Origin: Rhizobium sullae | GTDB taxonomy: Bacteria > Pseudomonadota > Alphaproteobacteria > Rhizobiales > Rhizobiaceae | Direction of reading: 5' to 3' | NCBI RefSeq assembly: GCF_025200715.1 | Contig: NZ_CP104146.1 | Location: forward strand, 124,001-188,000 | Length of the DNA stretch: 64,000 nt | Part shown: positions 1-10,999 of the stretch, piece after piece | Layout of the letters: each line of letters begins with the position of its first letter | Numbering within the stretch: position 1 is the first letter of the stretch | Position numbers and translations under genes: made by a program | The notes under the pieces: generated by a model | What the model was told of the DNA's origin: nothing | What the model saw: only the letters and a program-made list of their open reading frames with translations | Database searches by the model: none

Positions 1-656
1 TCCTGGCCTGGGGAGAATTGCGCACCTACATTCGCGGCAAGATGCGAGGCAAGCGCCAGGATCCGGGCGACAACCTGCTGACGGATCTGCTCGCGGCGGT
101 TGACCAGGGCAAGGCGACCGAGGAAGAGGCGATCGGCCTGGCCGCGGGGATACTAGTGGCGGGGCACGAGAGCACCGTCGCACAGATCGAATTCGGCCTG
201 CTGGCCATGTCCCGCCATCCGCATCAGCGCGAACGCCTGGTCGGCGATCCATCCCTCGTGGACAAGGCGGTGGAGGAAATCCTTCGCATGTACCCGCCGG
301 GCGCGGGCTGGGACGGCATCATGCGCTATCCGAGGACGGACGTGACGATCGCGGGCGTCCATATTCCCGCGGAGAGCAAGGTGCTGGTCGGCCTGCCGGC
401 GACGTCATTCGATCCACACCATTTCGACGACCCGGAAAACTTCGACATCGGACGCGCCGAAAAACCGCACCTGGCGTTCTCCTACGGGCCGCACTACTGC
501 ATCGGCGAGGCGCTTGCCAGGCTGGAACTCAAGGTGGTGTTCGGTTCGATCTTCCAGCGCTTCCCCACGCTGCGCCTGGCCGTGGCGCCCGAAGAACTGA
601 AGTTGCGCAAAGATATTATCACTGGCGGGTTCGAGGAGTTTCCGGTGCTCTGGTGA
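1..656 (+). CDS. cyp112: Cytochrome P450 CYP112-like, 3' part (gibberellin operon)
   Basis: The reading frame is open from the left edge and ends at 656, giving about 215 C-terminal residues of a roughly 400-residue P450. The I-helix is visible as AGHEST, the ExxR motif as EEILR, and the heme loop as FSYGPHYCIGEALARLE with its cysteine ligand. From memory the sequence closely resembles rhizobial P450 BJ-1 (CYP112), the gibberellin 20-oxidase-type enzyme of the bacterial gibberellin operon. Normally CYP114, a ferredoxin and an SDR gene follow. Here the next DNA is an IS6-type remnant, so the operon is broken downstream. The TTG near position 18 is internal and is not a real start. Confidence 0.85.
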   Translation, partial: LAWGELRTYIRGKMRGKRQDPGDNLLTDLLAAVDQGKATEEEAIGLAAGILVAGHESTVAQIEFGLLAMSRHPHQRERLVGDPSLVDKAVEEILRMYPPGAGWDGIMRYPRTDVTIAGVHIPAESKVLVGLPATSFDPHHFDDPENFDIGRAEKPHLAFSYGPHYCIGEALARLELKVVFGSIFQRFPTLRLAVAPEELKLRKDIITGGFEEFPVLW

Positions 657-719
657 TGCGCGGACACCACCGGGAATCGCGATCTTTCCGCAATTTGCCG
701 GCGCACCCGGCGCGCGCCA

Positions 720-1017
720 GAGCATTGCTCGCACAAGGGCCTGAGCAATCGGGCGTAGAACTCTCATCAACCCGTCCGACGGCGGGAAAGGATCATGAAG
801 CGCTTCAAGTCAGCGCGACAGCTTCAGCGTTTCGTTTCCGTACACGACCCGATCGTCAACCTCTTTAACGTTCCCCGCCACGATTTTCCATCCACCCACC
901 ATCGAGAACTGCGAGCAGCGGCCATGCAAGCATGGCGCCTAATCGCGCGCCTTCACGCCGATTGAACCAAAGCCTCACTCCCAGATCTTGTCTTCGCAGC
1001 GTTAAGTTTACAGTGCC
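720..1017 (+). pseudogene. IS6-family transposase 3' remnant
   Basis: In the frame starting at 720 the translation gives the IS6/IS26-type C-terminus (HKGLSNRA, stop, NSHQPVRRRERIMKRFKS, then LQRFVS). A TAG at the position of the catalytic-region glutamate breaks it. The frame ends at TGA 963-965. The terminal sequence GGCACTGT, typical of IS6 elements, is present inverted and ends near 1017. This is a different IS6 element from the five 807-bp copies elsewhere in the window. Confidence 0.75.
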
Positions 1018-1158
1018 GTGTGGTGAGGTCTAAAGAGGATTATGGGCAATCGGTCAGAAACAGGATCAGAAGAATTATTAGGTTGATGAGTACCCAGAGC
1101 ACGTCTAGCCGGATTGCCCCGCGACGTGTTGAAGTCGCTTTTTGAGGCCGGACACACG

Positions 1159-1503
1159 TCAGAACCCGACCACATGCCGGTCCGGAAGTAAGATTTTGCT
1201 TGCATTTACCGGGCGTCCACACACGTCGACCTGGAGAATGCCGACGAAGCCGTCGAGATGAGTCATCGGGCGCTCAGCTTTGCGGTCCGGTGCATAGACA
1301 TAGACGACACCGGGTGGATCGGTTCCCAGCCATGGTCTGTCGTCGCGGGCATAAGCCCAGAGCTGACTCGTCTTGGTCTTACCGCGCCCCGGATCGAGCA
1401 CCGGCGCGGTCGTCTCGTCGGCAAAGAGCTTCGAAGATGCATCTGCGGCCGGTTCATCAACGGTTGCTCGACGTGTTGAAGACAATCCGGTCGGATCAAC
1501 CAT
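1159..1503 (-). pseudogene. IS66-family transposase (TnpC) fragment
   Basis: The minus-strand translation contains the IS66 TnpC core DETTAPVLDPGRGKTKT, then a WAYARDDRPW-like segment and PPGVVYVYAPDRKAERP. Only about 100 residues of a protein of about 530 are left. The parts before and after do not match IS66. It lies directly downstream of the thioredoxin-like remnant on the same strand. Confidence 0.75.
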
Positions 1504-1572
1504 ACGTTCTTACTCAATGGTTCGTCAGAATTCCTGTCGACGCTGCCTGAGGAGCGCCAACAGGTTCTTTTT

Positions 1573-2632
1573 TCAAACCGCTTCCACGGAGCCACGCCCT
1601 TGTATTCCGCCAGGATCAGCAGCAAGCGCTCCAAGTTCTTTCCGCTTGACCTCGTGCGGGAGAGGCTCTCCCTCTACGAAATTCAAAGCCTGCTCGATCA
1701 AATCCACAGCCCGATCGTTGTCGCCGCTCTCATCGTAGTAACGGGCAATCGTCTCGTAAGACTCAGCGCGTGAGAGAGCATCCTGCTGCGGGTACAGGCT
1801 CAGGATTCGTTCGGAGATCTCCTTGCCCATCGAAAAGCGTTCCGCAGATGGAAGGCCCGAGTAATCATAGAGACCGAAGAGTTCTTGAATCGCCGCGAGA
1901 AGCCAATCTTCAGAGTTTCGTTCAATTGGATCGCGAGCAAATTGGCCCAACGCCATCCAGCCCGAATCCATGTCGCGCATTCCTCCGATCAAATCCCGAC
2001 ATGCCATTTGCGCAAGGAGAGGCTGTCCGGGATCAGGTTGGTGCCCTCTTCACTGGCAGAGAGCGCCGTCTCCCAATCCTCAATCTCCGCAGTCGCCCGA
2101 ATTCGATCACGAAACGGTTTCTCTGAAACATGCATCTCGCCTTCAGCAATGCGCTCCTTTTCGACATTTTTTGCTTCCGCGCTGGCGTGCCAGCTGCCGT
2201 CAATCACTTTTGGCAAAACGTCCTCGAGCGAGTCCGGGTGGCCGATAATGCAGATGCTGCCGTCTCGGTCGACAATAAACACCCGTGGATATCGGAAAGA
2301 CAGACTGGCATCCATCCAATGCTTCCATTTCGCCTGAGTAGTCGAACGCGATCCGAATGTTCGAATGCGGGAGCCATTGGTTACCCAATGGCGCACCCGA
2401 GCTCTAGCCTTGTCAGCTGTTGCAGCTTTTTCATCTGCTGCAACTTCGATGACATCAACTCCGATGTCGCTGTAATTCTCCTACAGCTGGGCCAGGCGGG
2501 CCAGCGCCGGCCCGCAAGCTTCGCAGGTAGTCGAAAAAGAAATCGAGGATGGATATCTTGCCGAGCTGGAAATTGGAAAGCGGATCGCCGCGCAGCCAGC
2601 GCTGCACTTTGATCGACGGGGCCAGAGGCCAT
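1573..2632 (-). pseudogene. Thioredoxin (TlpA-like)/helical-repeat protein, decayed
   Basis: Joining three minus-strand frames rebuilds one protein. It has a thioredoxin-like start (GDPLSNFQLGK, then FSTTCEACGPAL with a CxxC pair), a middle segment ending in RVFIVDRDGSICIIGHPD, and a helical, TPR-like C-terminal half (DWETALSA, RFSMGKEISERILSLYPQQ, SRAESYETIARYY). An in-frame TAG follows the CxxC segment and there are at least two frameshifts, so it is not functional. A paralogue of the C-terminal half, also broken, lies at 8779-9364. The disulfide-reductase role is inferred from the fold alone. Confidence 0.6.
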
Positions 2633-2649
2633 GTCTTGTTCTCCACAGT

Positions 2650-3030
2650 GTTCGTGCGCCAGGAACGCGGAATGTGCAAGGCCCTGGGTCAGATCGAACG
2701 ATGTAGTGGTTCTTGCCGGCAGGCGGCTACTGAGAATGATCTGTAGTTTCTCACCATCGCGCCTCCGCGGGCAAAACTTCCGAGCCTCTTTCGGACGGGC
2801 TGAAGCGAGATAAGCACGGAGTTCGCTGATCTGTCGAAGCGTATAGGAGCGTCGCGGCTCCGGTGTTGGCCCCGGCCCATCAATTACAACTGATGCAGAT
2901 AACTGTCCGACTCACCGAGAATCTCGGCGACCTCGCCCAAGGAGTACGAGCGCAAGGTCATGTCGTCTGGAAATGAAAATATGAGAGCTGCGCCCCGCGC
3001 GCGTATGCGATCCTAGAGTTCTTTGCCATG
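2650..3030 (-). pseudogene. repA: repA (RepABC plasmid partition ATPase) N-terminal remnant
   Basis: Stitched minus-strand frames give the RepA signature: SYSLGEVAEILGESDSYLHQL, then GPTPEPRRSYTLRQISELRA, then ARPKEARKFCPRRRDGEKLQ, ending near a degenerate TTTS segment where the Walker A motif should be. RepA of RepABC replicons is a ParA-type ATPase that segregates large rhizobial plasmids. The copy has frameshifts and lacks the rest of the ATPase domain, and no repB or repC follows. It is a relic of another replicon. Confidence 0.6.
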
Positions 3031-3149
3031 GCGCTGGATGCGCCCCGACGCATCCGTTTGAGAGCGGTAATTTTTGAAATGCAGCATAAGTGGCATCATG
3101 ACGGTTTCCGAATATGCGACGTGTCTATCCCGTCGGGGAGTAAATCAAT

Positions 3150-3218
3150 TGCCTGTGCCAATAACCGTCAACAAACACTTTGCCGCCCCAACAAACTTAT
3201 GGGCTCCATCGGAGCAGG
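3150..3218. repeat. Inverted repeat, left copy (partner 4234-4303)
   Basis: This stretch of about 69 bp is nearly the reverse complement of 4234-4303. Both include TGCTCCGATGGAGCCC and a GGCAAAGTG segment. The pair flanks the IS110 remnant. It may be the end sequence of an old mobile element or a dispersed repeat. I do not recognise the family. Confidence 0.6.
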
Positions 3219-3746
3219 CCCTTCGACGGCGGGGGGTGGTCGAGATCCTGGGGGCCACACGCGAGGAACCACCCGGGAAGCCGCAGCCACGGCCTTGATA
3301 GCGTGATTCACTCACTGCCACGATACAGGCTGAGGAACTGATGACCGTTAAGGATTGGCGGCTGCATTGCTCCGGCCCTACCATGGCCCTCAGGAGCGTT
3401 TTTGATAGCTCTTGCCAATGCCTCGTCAGCTCCTCGAAACGCTCTCCTGGAGGCTCTGAGCCTGTCAAAAATCTTCTCAATAATTTGAAAATCCCTGTTT
3501 TGAGATTTTAGAAATATGTTTTGAAATGTTTTGTGGTGTTTTGATTCTATAAATAGGTGCGACCAAGTCTGCGGAGCTAAGTAGGCGCACCGCCTACACT
3601 TTTTTCAGCGAGATGCGGTTTCCAGTACGTCAGGGTCGGCCGGCTGCAAAATGAAGCCGCTTTCAGTGAGCCTAAGCGGGGTATTCAGCAACACTTCGTT
3701 GATGTGTGTAATCTCAGGGCCGATCTTCACGACAGGAGGACGAGCC

Positions 3747-4128
3747 GTGGCAGATTATAGAAACGCTTTTGTCGGAATCGATGTTGCCAAGCTGAAGAAT
3801 GCGATGGCTGAATCTGGCCGGAACCGAGAGAGGTTGAGGCATCGGATGCCAGTATGCGCCGCATTATCCAGCGTATAGCCGCAAAGTTTGATCACATGCA
3901 TTGCTGCTACGAGGCCGGCCCCACGGGTTCCGGCCTCCACCAGCTCATCAAGTCGCGGGGCCATGACTGCCTGGTTGTCGCTCCGTCGCCGATCGCGAGA
4001 AAGCCTGGCGACCGCGTCACGAATCGCGAGACTTGCTTGCGCTCGCCCGGCTATTGAGGGCCGGCGAGCGCACGACGGTCTGGGCCTTCATGCTCAAGCA
4101 CGGCGCGTCTAGCCGCCTCGATCACTGA
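3747..4128 (+). pseudogene. IS110-family transposase N-terminal remnant
   Basis: A GTG at 3747 follows an AGGAGG ribosome site at 3735-3740. The frame starts ADYRNAFVGIDVAKLKNA and, after a deletion and frame changes, continues with RRIIQRIAAKFDH, CYEAGPTGSGLHQLIKS and LLALARLLRAGERTTVW. This is the DEDD catalytic N-terminus of IS110 transposases. It stops at 4126-4128, long before the full length of about 340 residues. Confidence 0.75.
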
Positions 4129-4233
4129 CGCACGCCGTCTGTGCTTGTGCAGGTCGCTACCCACCCTCGATGGAATCTCAAGCGAGCAGGGCAGACGTTA
4201 TTGAGGGCCATTGTTCCAAAAGCTGACGAAATC

Positions 4234-4303
4234 CCTGCTCCGATGGAGCCCGTAAATTTGCTGGCGTGGCAAAGTGCTTGTTGACTGTTGACTGGCACAG
4301 GAA
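4234..4303. repeat. Inverted repeat, right copy (partner 3150-3218)
   Basis: This is the reverse-complement partner of 3150-3218. It lies between the IS110 remnant and the isomerase fragment. Confidence 0.6.
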
Positions 4304-4379
4304 ATGTATGTAGGCGGCAAAAACACGTCACACGTCAGAAAACTCGTCACGAGGTCTTTTATGTTGCATTATATGACGC

Positions 4380-4836
4380 TCCTATCCGCCTCGGTGGCCC
4401 GTGCGCTCGTGAGGCGGGCGTGGCGGTGATCGATGTGGCCGGTGCCGGCGGCACCAGTTGGGCCGCGGTGGAGGGCGAGCGCGCCCGCGATGACGCCGAC
4501 CGTGCAGTGGCGATGGCGTTCGCCGACTGGGGGATCCCGACCCCGGCTAGCGTGCAGGCGGTGCGTCGGGTGCTGCCAACGGTGGAGCTGATCGCGCCGG
4601 GCGGGATCCGCGATGGCGTGGACGTGGCCAGGGCCATCCGTCTGGGCGCGGACATCGCCGGGCAGGCGGCCGGCGTGCTGGGCGCGGCAACGGTGTCCAC
4701 CGAGGCGGTTGTTGGGCATTTCCGGATCGTCATCCGCCAGTTGGCGGTCGCCTGCTTCTGCACCGGCTCGGCTGATCTGGCGGCGTTGCGTCAGGCGCGC
4801 TTGTTGTCCTCGACATGTCTGCAATCCCATGCCTGA
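4380..4836 (+). pseudogene. Type 2 isopentenyl-diphosphate isomerase, C-terminal fragment
   Basis: The translation contains the FMN-binding half of IDI-2: [16 protein letters not shown], then [30 protein letters not shown] and [21 protein letters not shown]-2 interconverts IPP and DMAPP. Some rhizobial gibberellin operons carry an idi gene at their 3' end, so with the CYP112 fragment at the left edge this is probably the other end of the same operon, with the middle missing. The N-terminal two thirds are absent. The end overlaps the start of the next ORF. Confidence 0.7.
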
Positions 4837-5749
4837 GACATCGATCGTCAAGGATGCCGATCTTAGAAAACGGCTTCGCGACGCAAGCCGTTTCAAGCTC
4901 CCTGCTGTTCGCGAAGTCGAAGTCCGCCAGATCATCGCCGAGCAGGTGGCCCGCAACGCGGAAAGTGCAGCGCGCGAGGTCGAACTGAGCGCCATGCCGC
5001 GTGAGAAACGGCGCCGTGCCCTGACCCATGACCATTTTCTACAAGAACATCCGCGACCTGCGGATATTCGTCACCTTCATAGCGTGCTTGCGATCTGTGG
5101 CTTGCCTTATGCGCGCCCACCGATCGATCTGCGCGAGTTTAGGCGCAAGCAGGGCAACATGGGGATTATGGTGCAGGCGGGGAGTAGCCTGGGTCCTGAT
5201 GGGGCATGGCTTGACTATACCCTGCCATTCGGCCCCAAGGCCCGATTGATCCTGATGCACCTATGCTCCGAGGCCATCCGCCAGAAATCGCCGACGGTCG
5301 AAATCGCCGACACTTTCACGGCCTTCGTACGCGAAATGGGCTTCTCCGACAGTGGGGGAAAAAAAGGGCCGTTGACTGCGTGCAAGGAGCAGCTGAATGC
5401 CCTGGCCCATTGCTCCATACGCATCAGCTCAACCGAGCCCGACAAGATGAAGGCTAATCAGTTTTTCCTGATCGAGGACATCGATATGTGGCTATCGACG
5501 GATAGCCACCCGGAATCCCGCTGGCGGTCTACAGTCACGTTTAGCAGCGTGATGTTCGAGAACCTGCAGCGCCATACTCTGCCGGTCAACGTGCACGTTG
5601 CGCGTGCCTTACAAGGCAGCGCGCGCAAACTGGATATATACTTCTGGCTTGGTGGCCTCGTCCACAACAACGGGAAAGAGCCGGTCCGGAACCTACAACC
5701 CTTTCCGAATTCACCGGTCGCGTCTGTCCGCGCCCTGTCCCTGCGATGA
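4829..5749 (+). CDS. RepA_C-type plasmid replication protein, probably truncated
   Basis: The ORF of 306 residues from ATG 4829 has a charged helical N-terminus, then [20 protein letters not shown], the [11 protein letters not shown] segment and [17 protein letters not shown]. These are typical of RepA_C-family replication initiators. In relatives the segment after LDIYFWL continues for another 60-100 residues. Here it changes into unrelated sequence ([12 protein letters not shown]) and stops, which suggests a 3' frameshift or deletion. It overlaps the idi fragment by 8 bp. With the repA relic at 2650-3030 it suggests a dead secondary replicon. Confidence 0.55.
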   Translation: MPETSIVKDADLRKRLRDASRFKLPAVREVEVRQIIAEQVARNAESAAREVELSAMPREKRRRALTHDHFLQEHPRPADIRHLHSVLAICGLPYARPPIDLREFRRKQGNMGIMVQAGSSLGPDGAWLDYTLPFGPKARLILMHLCSEAIRQKSPTVEIADTFTAFVREMGFSDSGGKKGPLTACKEQLNALAHCSIRISSTEPDKMKANQFFLIEDIDMWLSTDSHPESRWRSTVTFSSVMFENLQRHTLPVNVHVARALQGSARKLDIYFWLGGLVHNNGKEPVRNLQPFPNSPVASVRALSLR

Positions 5750-5903
5750 AGACTGCATGTTGAACTCGCCAGGGTTATCAGAGCGGTGGAACAGGCGATC
5801 GCCGCTAGCGATCACCCGCTACCAAGTCGAAGCATCCCTGGGTCGATGGCCAGATCAAGCGACTTCGCCGCCGCCTCCATTTGGGCGTCGCCTGTGGCGC
5901 TGT

Positions 5904-7004
5904 TCAGTCGTTCTCAATCACAAGATCGCCAACGGCTGCAGGATGCATTTGTTCGTGGATGGTTTGCGCATGTGCCATGGCGCTCTCGTAGTCAACGTGA
6001 AGGTGGACGCGCGACATCGCGCCGTTAAGCTCGGTCACCACGACCTTTGATCCGATGGCGACGGCGCGCGTGCCTGCCGCTGCGACAAGGCGCATCGCGA
6101 AATCGATGTCGGTTATGATGCAAAGGCAGGGCCTACCGTCCTCTTCAAAGCATATCGAGCTAATATCGTGTTGATCAAGAAGCATAAGGAGAGTGTCGCG
6201 TTCTGCAACACTCGCGACAGCTAATACTGCTGTGTCGCGTGCTACTGTCACGGAACCGGAGTATCCGTGGCCTGTGATGATCGTGCCCGTCGCCGCTCCG
6301 TCACTAGTCAGTGCTTTGCAGACTATGGTAACTGCGTGCTTTTTAGCATAATCCACCGCCCTATGGTGCAGCACCTTTGCGCCCTGCCGCGACATCTGCT
6401 CGATTGTCCCATACCCAATCTTCGGGATTAATCGTGCCCCTGATACAAGATGAGGATCCGCCGTGTAGACGCCCTTAACATCCGAATATATTTCGCACGT
6501 TTGCTCTCCCAACATAGCGGCGATCACGACTGCTGTCAGATCGGAGCTGTTTCTGCCGAGAAACGTTAGTCTGCCCGACTGATCAATTGCCTGACCACCA
6601 GCGACAACGACAATGTCATGCTCCTGAAGTGCAGCCCTGATCGGCTGAGGATCGACGCTTTCAACTGACGCGCGACCGAAGTCCGAATTAGTGCGTATTC
6701 CGATGGCATAGCCGTTCAAAGACGTTACGGGAATCCCAAGGCAACTAACTGCAGCATCCAACAGGCAGGCACTCAGCATCTCGCCGATAGCAAGTGTCGC
6801 ATCGAGATTCGATGGTGTTGCTTCCCTATTGACGCCAAGCACGGTTGATTTCAGCTCGTCGGTCATTCCAGACATTGCGCTGACCACGGCAACAATCTTG
6901 TTTCCTCCTTCAGCGCGCAGCTCAGCTAAATGCCGAGCAACTCGGGCATAATGACAAGGGTCTCGAAAACTCGAGCCCCCGAATTTGACAATAGTCGTCT
7001 TCAT
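5904..7004 (-). CDS. Aspartokinase (asd-linked copy)
   Basis: This 366-residue aspartate kinase phosphorylates aspartate to aspartyl-4-phosphate. It starts [13 protein letters not shown] (the KFGGS nucleotide motif). Further motifs are [28 protein letters not shown] and [15 protein letters not shown]. Normal bacterial enzymes have 400-450 residues with two ACT domains. Here the C-terminal 130 residues are short and divergent, so lysine/threonine feedback control may be weak or altered. The ATG overlaps the asd stop in an ATGA junction, so the two are translationally coupled. The likely promoter is the nifH-type promoter at 8656-8671. Confidence 0.85.
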   Translation of the reverse strand: MKTTIVKFGGSSFRDPCHYARVARHLAELRAEGGNKIVAVVSAMSGMTDELKSTVLGVNREATPSNLDATLAIGEMLSACLLDAAVSCLGIPVTSLNGYAIGIRTNSDFGRASVESVDPQPIRAALQEHDIVVVAGGQAIDQSGRLTFLGRNSSDLTAVVIAAMLGEQTCEIYSDVKGVYTADPHLVSGARLIPKIGYGTIEQMSRQGAKVLHHRAVDYAKKHAVTIVCKALTSDGAATGTIITGHGYSGSVTVARDTAVLAVASVAERDTLLMLLDQHDISSICFEEDGRPCLCIITDIDFAMRLVAAAGTRAVAIGSKVVVTELNGAMSRVHLHVDYESAMAHAQTIHEQMHPAAVGDLVIEND

Positions 7005-8038
7005 GATTCACCGATCAAATTGTTGGCGATCGCAAGCTGTGCGATGAGGAGTGCGTTGAGTGCCGCCCCAACCTGAATGTTGTCGGCTACCACCCACATC
7101 CACAGCCTGCGCGGATTCTCGGGATTAACTCGGACCCGTCCGACGTGAACATCTGCAGGATCTCCCAGATAGCGCGGCGTTGGATATCCGTCGCGAATTT
7201 CGTCAGCATAAAGTCGAACACCTGGTTCATTTGCCAGGAGCTCACGGACCTGTTCTAGTCGAACATGATCGTCGAACTCGAGGTATACCGCCTCGGAATG
7301 ACCCGTCTTTACCGGCACTCTAACGCAGGTGGCGGTTAACTGCAGATGAGGCATACCGAAGATCTTCCGTGACTCTTGAACCAGCTTGCGTTCCTCAAGA
7401 GCCACGCCTTCACGGGAAATCTCTCCGATCTGAGGTATGACATTGAATGCAAGATGGACAGGGAAGCTCTCCGCAGCGGGTCCGGTGCTCCCCTCGAGCC
7501 AGGCTTCGGCACCGTCTTCTAGCTCGTTAATCCCGCGCAGGCCCACTCCTGACGCGGCTTGATAGGTAGCCAAAAGAATCTGCTGAACGCCGAACGTCGC
7601 TATCAACGGTCGCAGTGCCCGAACTAGCTGTATTGTGGAGCAGTTTGGATTTGCTACTATTCCAGACGGTGGACGAACCGTCAGTGAGCACGCGTTAACT
7701 TGTGGTACGATGAGGGGTACGTCAGGCTTCATTCGAAAGGCATTCGAGTTATCAATCACCAAGGCTCCTTGGGATGCGAACCGGGGCCCCCATACGGCGC
7801 TGACGTCGTCGCCTGCAGAGAAGAATGCAAGGTCGGTTTTGATATCACCGATATCGCCGATGTCGCGGAGTGCCTCAACCGGGTATGTTTGATCTCGAAA
7901 CTTAAGTTGACGCGCACTCGAACTGGAGGCGAACAGCCTCAGTCGATCGATCGCAATCTTGCTTTTTTCCAATAACTGGATCAGGGCCGTTCCGACCGCC
8001 CCGGTTGCTCCAACGATAGAAATATCTAATGCTCTCAT
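7001..8038 (-). CDS. asd: Aspartate-semialdehyde dehydrogenase
   Basis: This 345-residue protein reduces aspartyl-phosphate to aspartate semialdehyde with NADPH. It has the Rossmann start SIVGATGAVGTAL, the active-site cysteine in VANPNCSTIQLV, QAASGVGLRG, and the catalytic histidine segment VPVKTGHSEAVY. I prefer ATG 8038 because GAGGA lies about 6 bases upstream. An in-frame ATG at 8050 is possible. It is followed by aspartokinase with a 4-bp overlap and preceded by the truncated nifH about 130 bp upstream on the same strand. No terminator is evident between them. Confidence 0.9.
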   Translation of the reverse strand: MRALDISIVGATGAVGTALIQLLEKSKIAIDRLRLFASSSSARQLKFRDQTYPVEALRDIGDIGDIKTDLAFFSAGDDVSAVWGPRFASQGALVIDNSNAFRMKPDVPLIVPQVNACSLTVRPPSGIVANPNCSTIQLVRALRPLIATFGVQQILLATYQAASGVGLRGINELEDGAEAWLEGSTGPAAESFPVHLAFNVIPQIGEISREGVALEERKLVQESRKIFGMPHLQLTATCVRVPVKTGHSEAVYLEFDDHVRLEQVRELLANEPGVRLYADEIRDGYPTPRYLGDPADVHVGRVRVNPENPRRLWMWVVADNIQVGAALNALLIAQLAIANNLIGES

Positions 8039-8080
8039 GGGTATCCTCATTTAGAAGCTCGTGGTTGGATCTTGGCTTCA

Positions 8081-8671
<591 letters not shown>

Positions 8672-8756
8672 AGCAGGCCGATTGAGATGACGAACAATAA
8701 TTCGCTGCGATTCCAGTTATGGGGGCGTAAAATACGGGATTGAGAACAGGAACGCT

Positions 8757-8772
8757 TGTCACGTAACCGACA
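8757..8772. promoter_or_regulatory. NifA upstream activator site
   Basis: The sequence is TGT-CACGTAACCG-ACA, an exact TGT-N10-ACA palindrome, about 86 bp upstream of the -24 element. This is the usual arrangement for NifA-dependent promoters. It also lies only 6 bp before the ATG of the plus-strand remnant at 8779. Confidence 0.75.
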
Positions 8773-8778
8773 AAGGTG

Positions 8779-9364
8779 ATGACAATGTCGGCAATGGATT
8801 GTCACCCTGAACAATCATTGATCGCTCGCATCTGGGCGGCGATAGAGGCTAAGGATTGGAAGACGGCACTGTCGGCCCTTGAAGATGGCGTCAGTGTCAC
8901 GCCGGAAAGCCTCTACCTGTTCGAGTTATATGCGGACACGCTGCTTGACGAATTGCAAGACATGGAGGCGGCTGGCTGATGCTCCGCAAATTTGTCCGCC
9001 TTGCAATGAGAAGGACTCAAAAGCCTGGCTTCTTGGAGCGATGTACCAACTCTTTGACTCATCGCATGATTACTCGCGATTTCCTTTTGGTAAACGCTTG
9101 TCGATGGGCAAGGAGCTGTCTGAGCACAGCCTGACACTGTGTCAGCGGGAAGATGCCTATTCAAGGGCGGAATACTATGATGCCATGGCCCACTTCTTCC
9201 ATGAGATCGGCAACAACGAGGTGGCAGTGGAGTTGGTCAAAATGGCTGTGACTTTGGTAAAGGGGCTGCCCGTCCCAGACGAAGTGAAGCAGCCCCTGCT
9301 GGCGCAATTGCTGAAGACACTAGCCGAGTACAAGTGTCACGAAGCAGTTCGCGCGGAGCTGTAG
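8779..9364 (+). pseudogene. Helical-repeat (TPR-like) protein, frameshifted paralogue
   Basis: The first frame gives CHPEQSLIARIWAAIEAKDW and continues to DELQDMEAAG, then stops at 8979. The +1 frame carries on with KDSKAWLLGAMYQLFDSS, GKRLSMGKELSEHSLTL and DAYSRAEYYDAMAHFFHE to 9364. It is clearly paralogous to the C-terminal half of the remnant at 1573-2632 but has no thioredoxin domain. The role is unknown. Just after its stop another frame (GGKRNIFALLGERPKDF) may be more of its old C-terminus. Confidence 0.55.
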
Positions 9365-9626
9365 GGTGGAAAGCGGAACATCTTTGCGCTGCTTGGGGAG
9401 CGTCCGAAAGATTTTAAGCACAACCTGTTGCGAATGGCCCGGCTTGGTGCGCTCGATCGTTAATGCCGAGCCTGAGCCATCACACCTTTGACGGCCCGCA
9501 GAGGCTGGCAAAGACAAGCCGTGGTCACTTCCAGGCAGGCGAAAAAACCGCAATCAGATCCGGACGCCAAAAGCGCCACCCATGCATGGAGACACGATGT
9601 ACGACATTTGACCTGCCACTAATCTT

Positions 9627-10556
9627 TCATCCAGCGGCGGTTAGAGCCCCGGCGGTTTTGAATACGCCAAGTGGCGGGGTGGTAGAAACCGGCGGAAACG
9701 CGAAGCTTTCATCTTGCGCAGCGTTGGAGCCGGTTGCGGCGATGGACCCGGCATAGTCTGCCGGGGTTTGATATCCGAGCGATGAGTGTGGCCGGAAATT
9801 GTTATAATCTTCGGCCCATTCAGCGATGGCGCTGCGAGCATGATCGAGGCCGAAGAACAGGCTCTCGTTGAGCAACTCGTCGCGCATGCGGCCGTTGAAA
9901 CTCTCGACATAGCCGTTCTGCATCGGTTTGCCCGGCGCGATGTAATGCCACTCGACCTTGTGATCTTTCGACCAGGCAAGGATGGCATTCGACGTGAATT
10001 CCGTGCCGTTGTCGGAGACGATCATGCCCGGTTTGCCACGCCGTTCGATCAGCGCTGTCAGTTCTCGCGCCACACGACGACCGGAGATAGATGTGTCCGG
10101 GATCGCCGCCAGGCATTCGCGCGTCACATCATCGACGACGTTGAGAACGCGGAAGCGTCTGCCGCAGGCAAGCTGATCGTGGACGAAATCCAATGACCAG
10201 CGGGCATTGGCCTTCGCTTCGACCAGGATCGGCGCACGGGTGCCAACAGCACGCCGCCGGGCTTTCCGCTTGCGGACCGAAAGACCTTCCTCGCGATACA
10301 GCCGGTAGATGCGGTTGACGCCGGATGGCTCTCCGTCCCGCCGAAGCAGGACGAATAGCCGCCGGTAGCCGAAGCGTCTTCGCTCACTGGCCAACTCGCG
10401 TAGTTTCGCTCGCAATTCAACCTCCAGCGGTCGGCAGGACCGATAGCGGATCGTCTTGCGGTCGGCGGATATAATCTGGCAGGCCCGCCGTTCCGAAAGA
10501 CCCATGACGGTCTTCAGATGCGTGACGGCGTCACGCTTGGCGGCAGGCCCTACCAT
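9627..10556 (-). CDS. IS3-family transposase OrfB
   Basis: This 309-residue integrase-core protein starts with an HTH-like segment ([11 protein letters not shown]). Its DDE catalytic residues are seen in [25 protein letters not shown] and [18 protein letters not shown]. It overlaps OrfA. The run of seven A residues at the OrfA end (minus strand) is a likely slippery site for making the OrfAB fusion by frameshift. Confidence 0.92.
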   Translation of the reverse strand: MVGPAAKRDAVTHLKTVMGLSERRACQIISADRKTIRYRSCRPLEVELRAKLRELASERRRFGYRRLFVLLRRDGEPSGVNRIYRLYREEGLSVRKRKARRRAVGTRAPILVEAKANARWSLDFVHDQLACGRRFRVLNVVDDVTRECLAAIPDTSISGRRVARELTALIERRGKPGMIVSDNGTEFTSNAILAWSKDHKVEWHYIAPGKPMQNGYVESFNGRMRDELLNESLFFGLDHARSAIAEWAEDYNNFRPHSSLGYQTPADYAGSIAATGSNAAQDESFAFPPVSTTPPLGVFKTAGALTAAG

Positions 10557-10816
10557 TTTTTTGATAGAAGCTCCCGAAGAGCGGCTGCATCCAGCATCTG
10601 CTCGGCGAGCAGCTTTTTCAGCTTGGCATTCTCGTCCTCAAGCGCCTTCAGCCGCTTCGCCTCAGAGACCTCCATGCCCCCGTATTTGGCCTTCCAGTTA
10701 TAAAACGTTGCTTCTGAAATCCCGTGTTTGCGGCAGAGGTCGGCTGCCTTCGCGCCAGCCTCTTGCTCCTTCAGCACGGCAATAATCTGCTCTTCCGAAA
10801 ATCTCTGCTTCTTCAT
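10550..10816 (-). CDS. IS3-family transposase OrfA
   Basis: This 88-residue protein has the IS3 OrfA helix-turn-helix ([22 protein letters not shown]) and a leucine-rich coiled coil ([20 protein letters not shown]) that mediates dimerisation. It ends at the A7 frameshift site shared with OrfB. Confidence 0.9.
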   Translation of the reverse strand: MKKQRFSEEQIIAVLKEQEAGAKAADLCRKHGISEATFYNWKAKYGGMEVSEAKRLKALEDENAKLKKLLAEQMLDAAALRELLSKKW

Positions 10817-10999
10817 GCGTCCGTCCTTTAATAGGCCGGAACTCTAAATCCATTCTGGAGGAAATTCGCAGTGGCAGGTCACATTGTCACGACAATTTGC
10901 GGGTTCAGCGACATGCCTGCATTTCTCGGCCCCATATTTGGGCGCCTAAATAGCTAGCATAGCAGGTGAATAATATGGGTCGTCTATAAAGAAGCTGAC

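Larger units (their letters stand above)
9609..10881 (-). mobile_element. IS3-family element (IS407-like), copy 1, 4-bp duplication CATT
   Basis: The element is 1273 bp with terminal inverted repeats TGACCTGCCACT. It is flanked by CATT at 9605-9608 and 10882-10885, an intact 4-bp target duplication. It is nearly identical to the copy at 27593-28864. It separates the -24/-12 promoter at 11000 from the DNA that was originally upstream. Confidence 0.92.

Noticed and set aside
5750..5903. Possible ISL3-type transposase tail (frame HPWVDGQIKRLRRRLH)
   Set aside because: Too short and without flanking matches to support a family.
9786..10196. 136-codon plus-strand frame inside IS3 (also at 27770-28180)
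   Set aside because: Antisense to OrfB in both IS3 copies.
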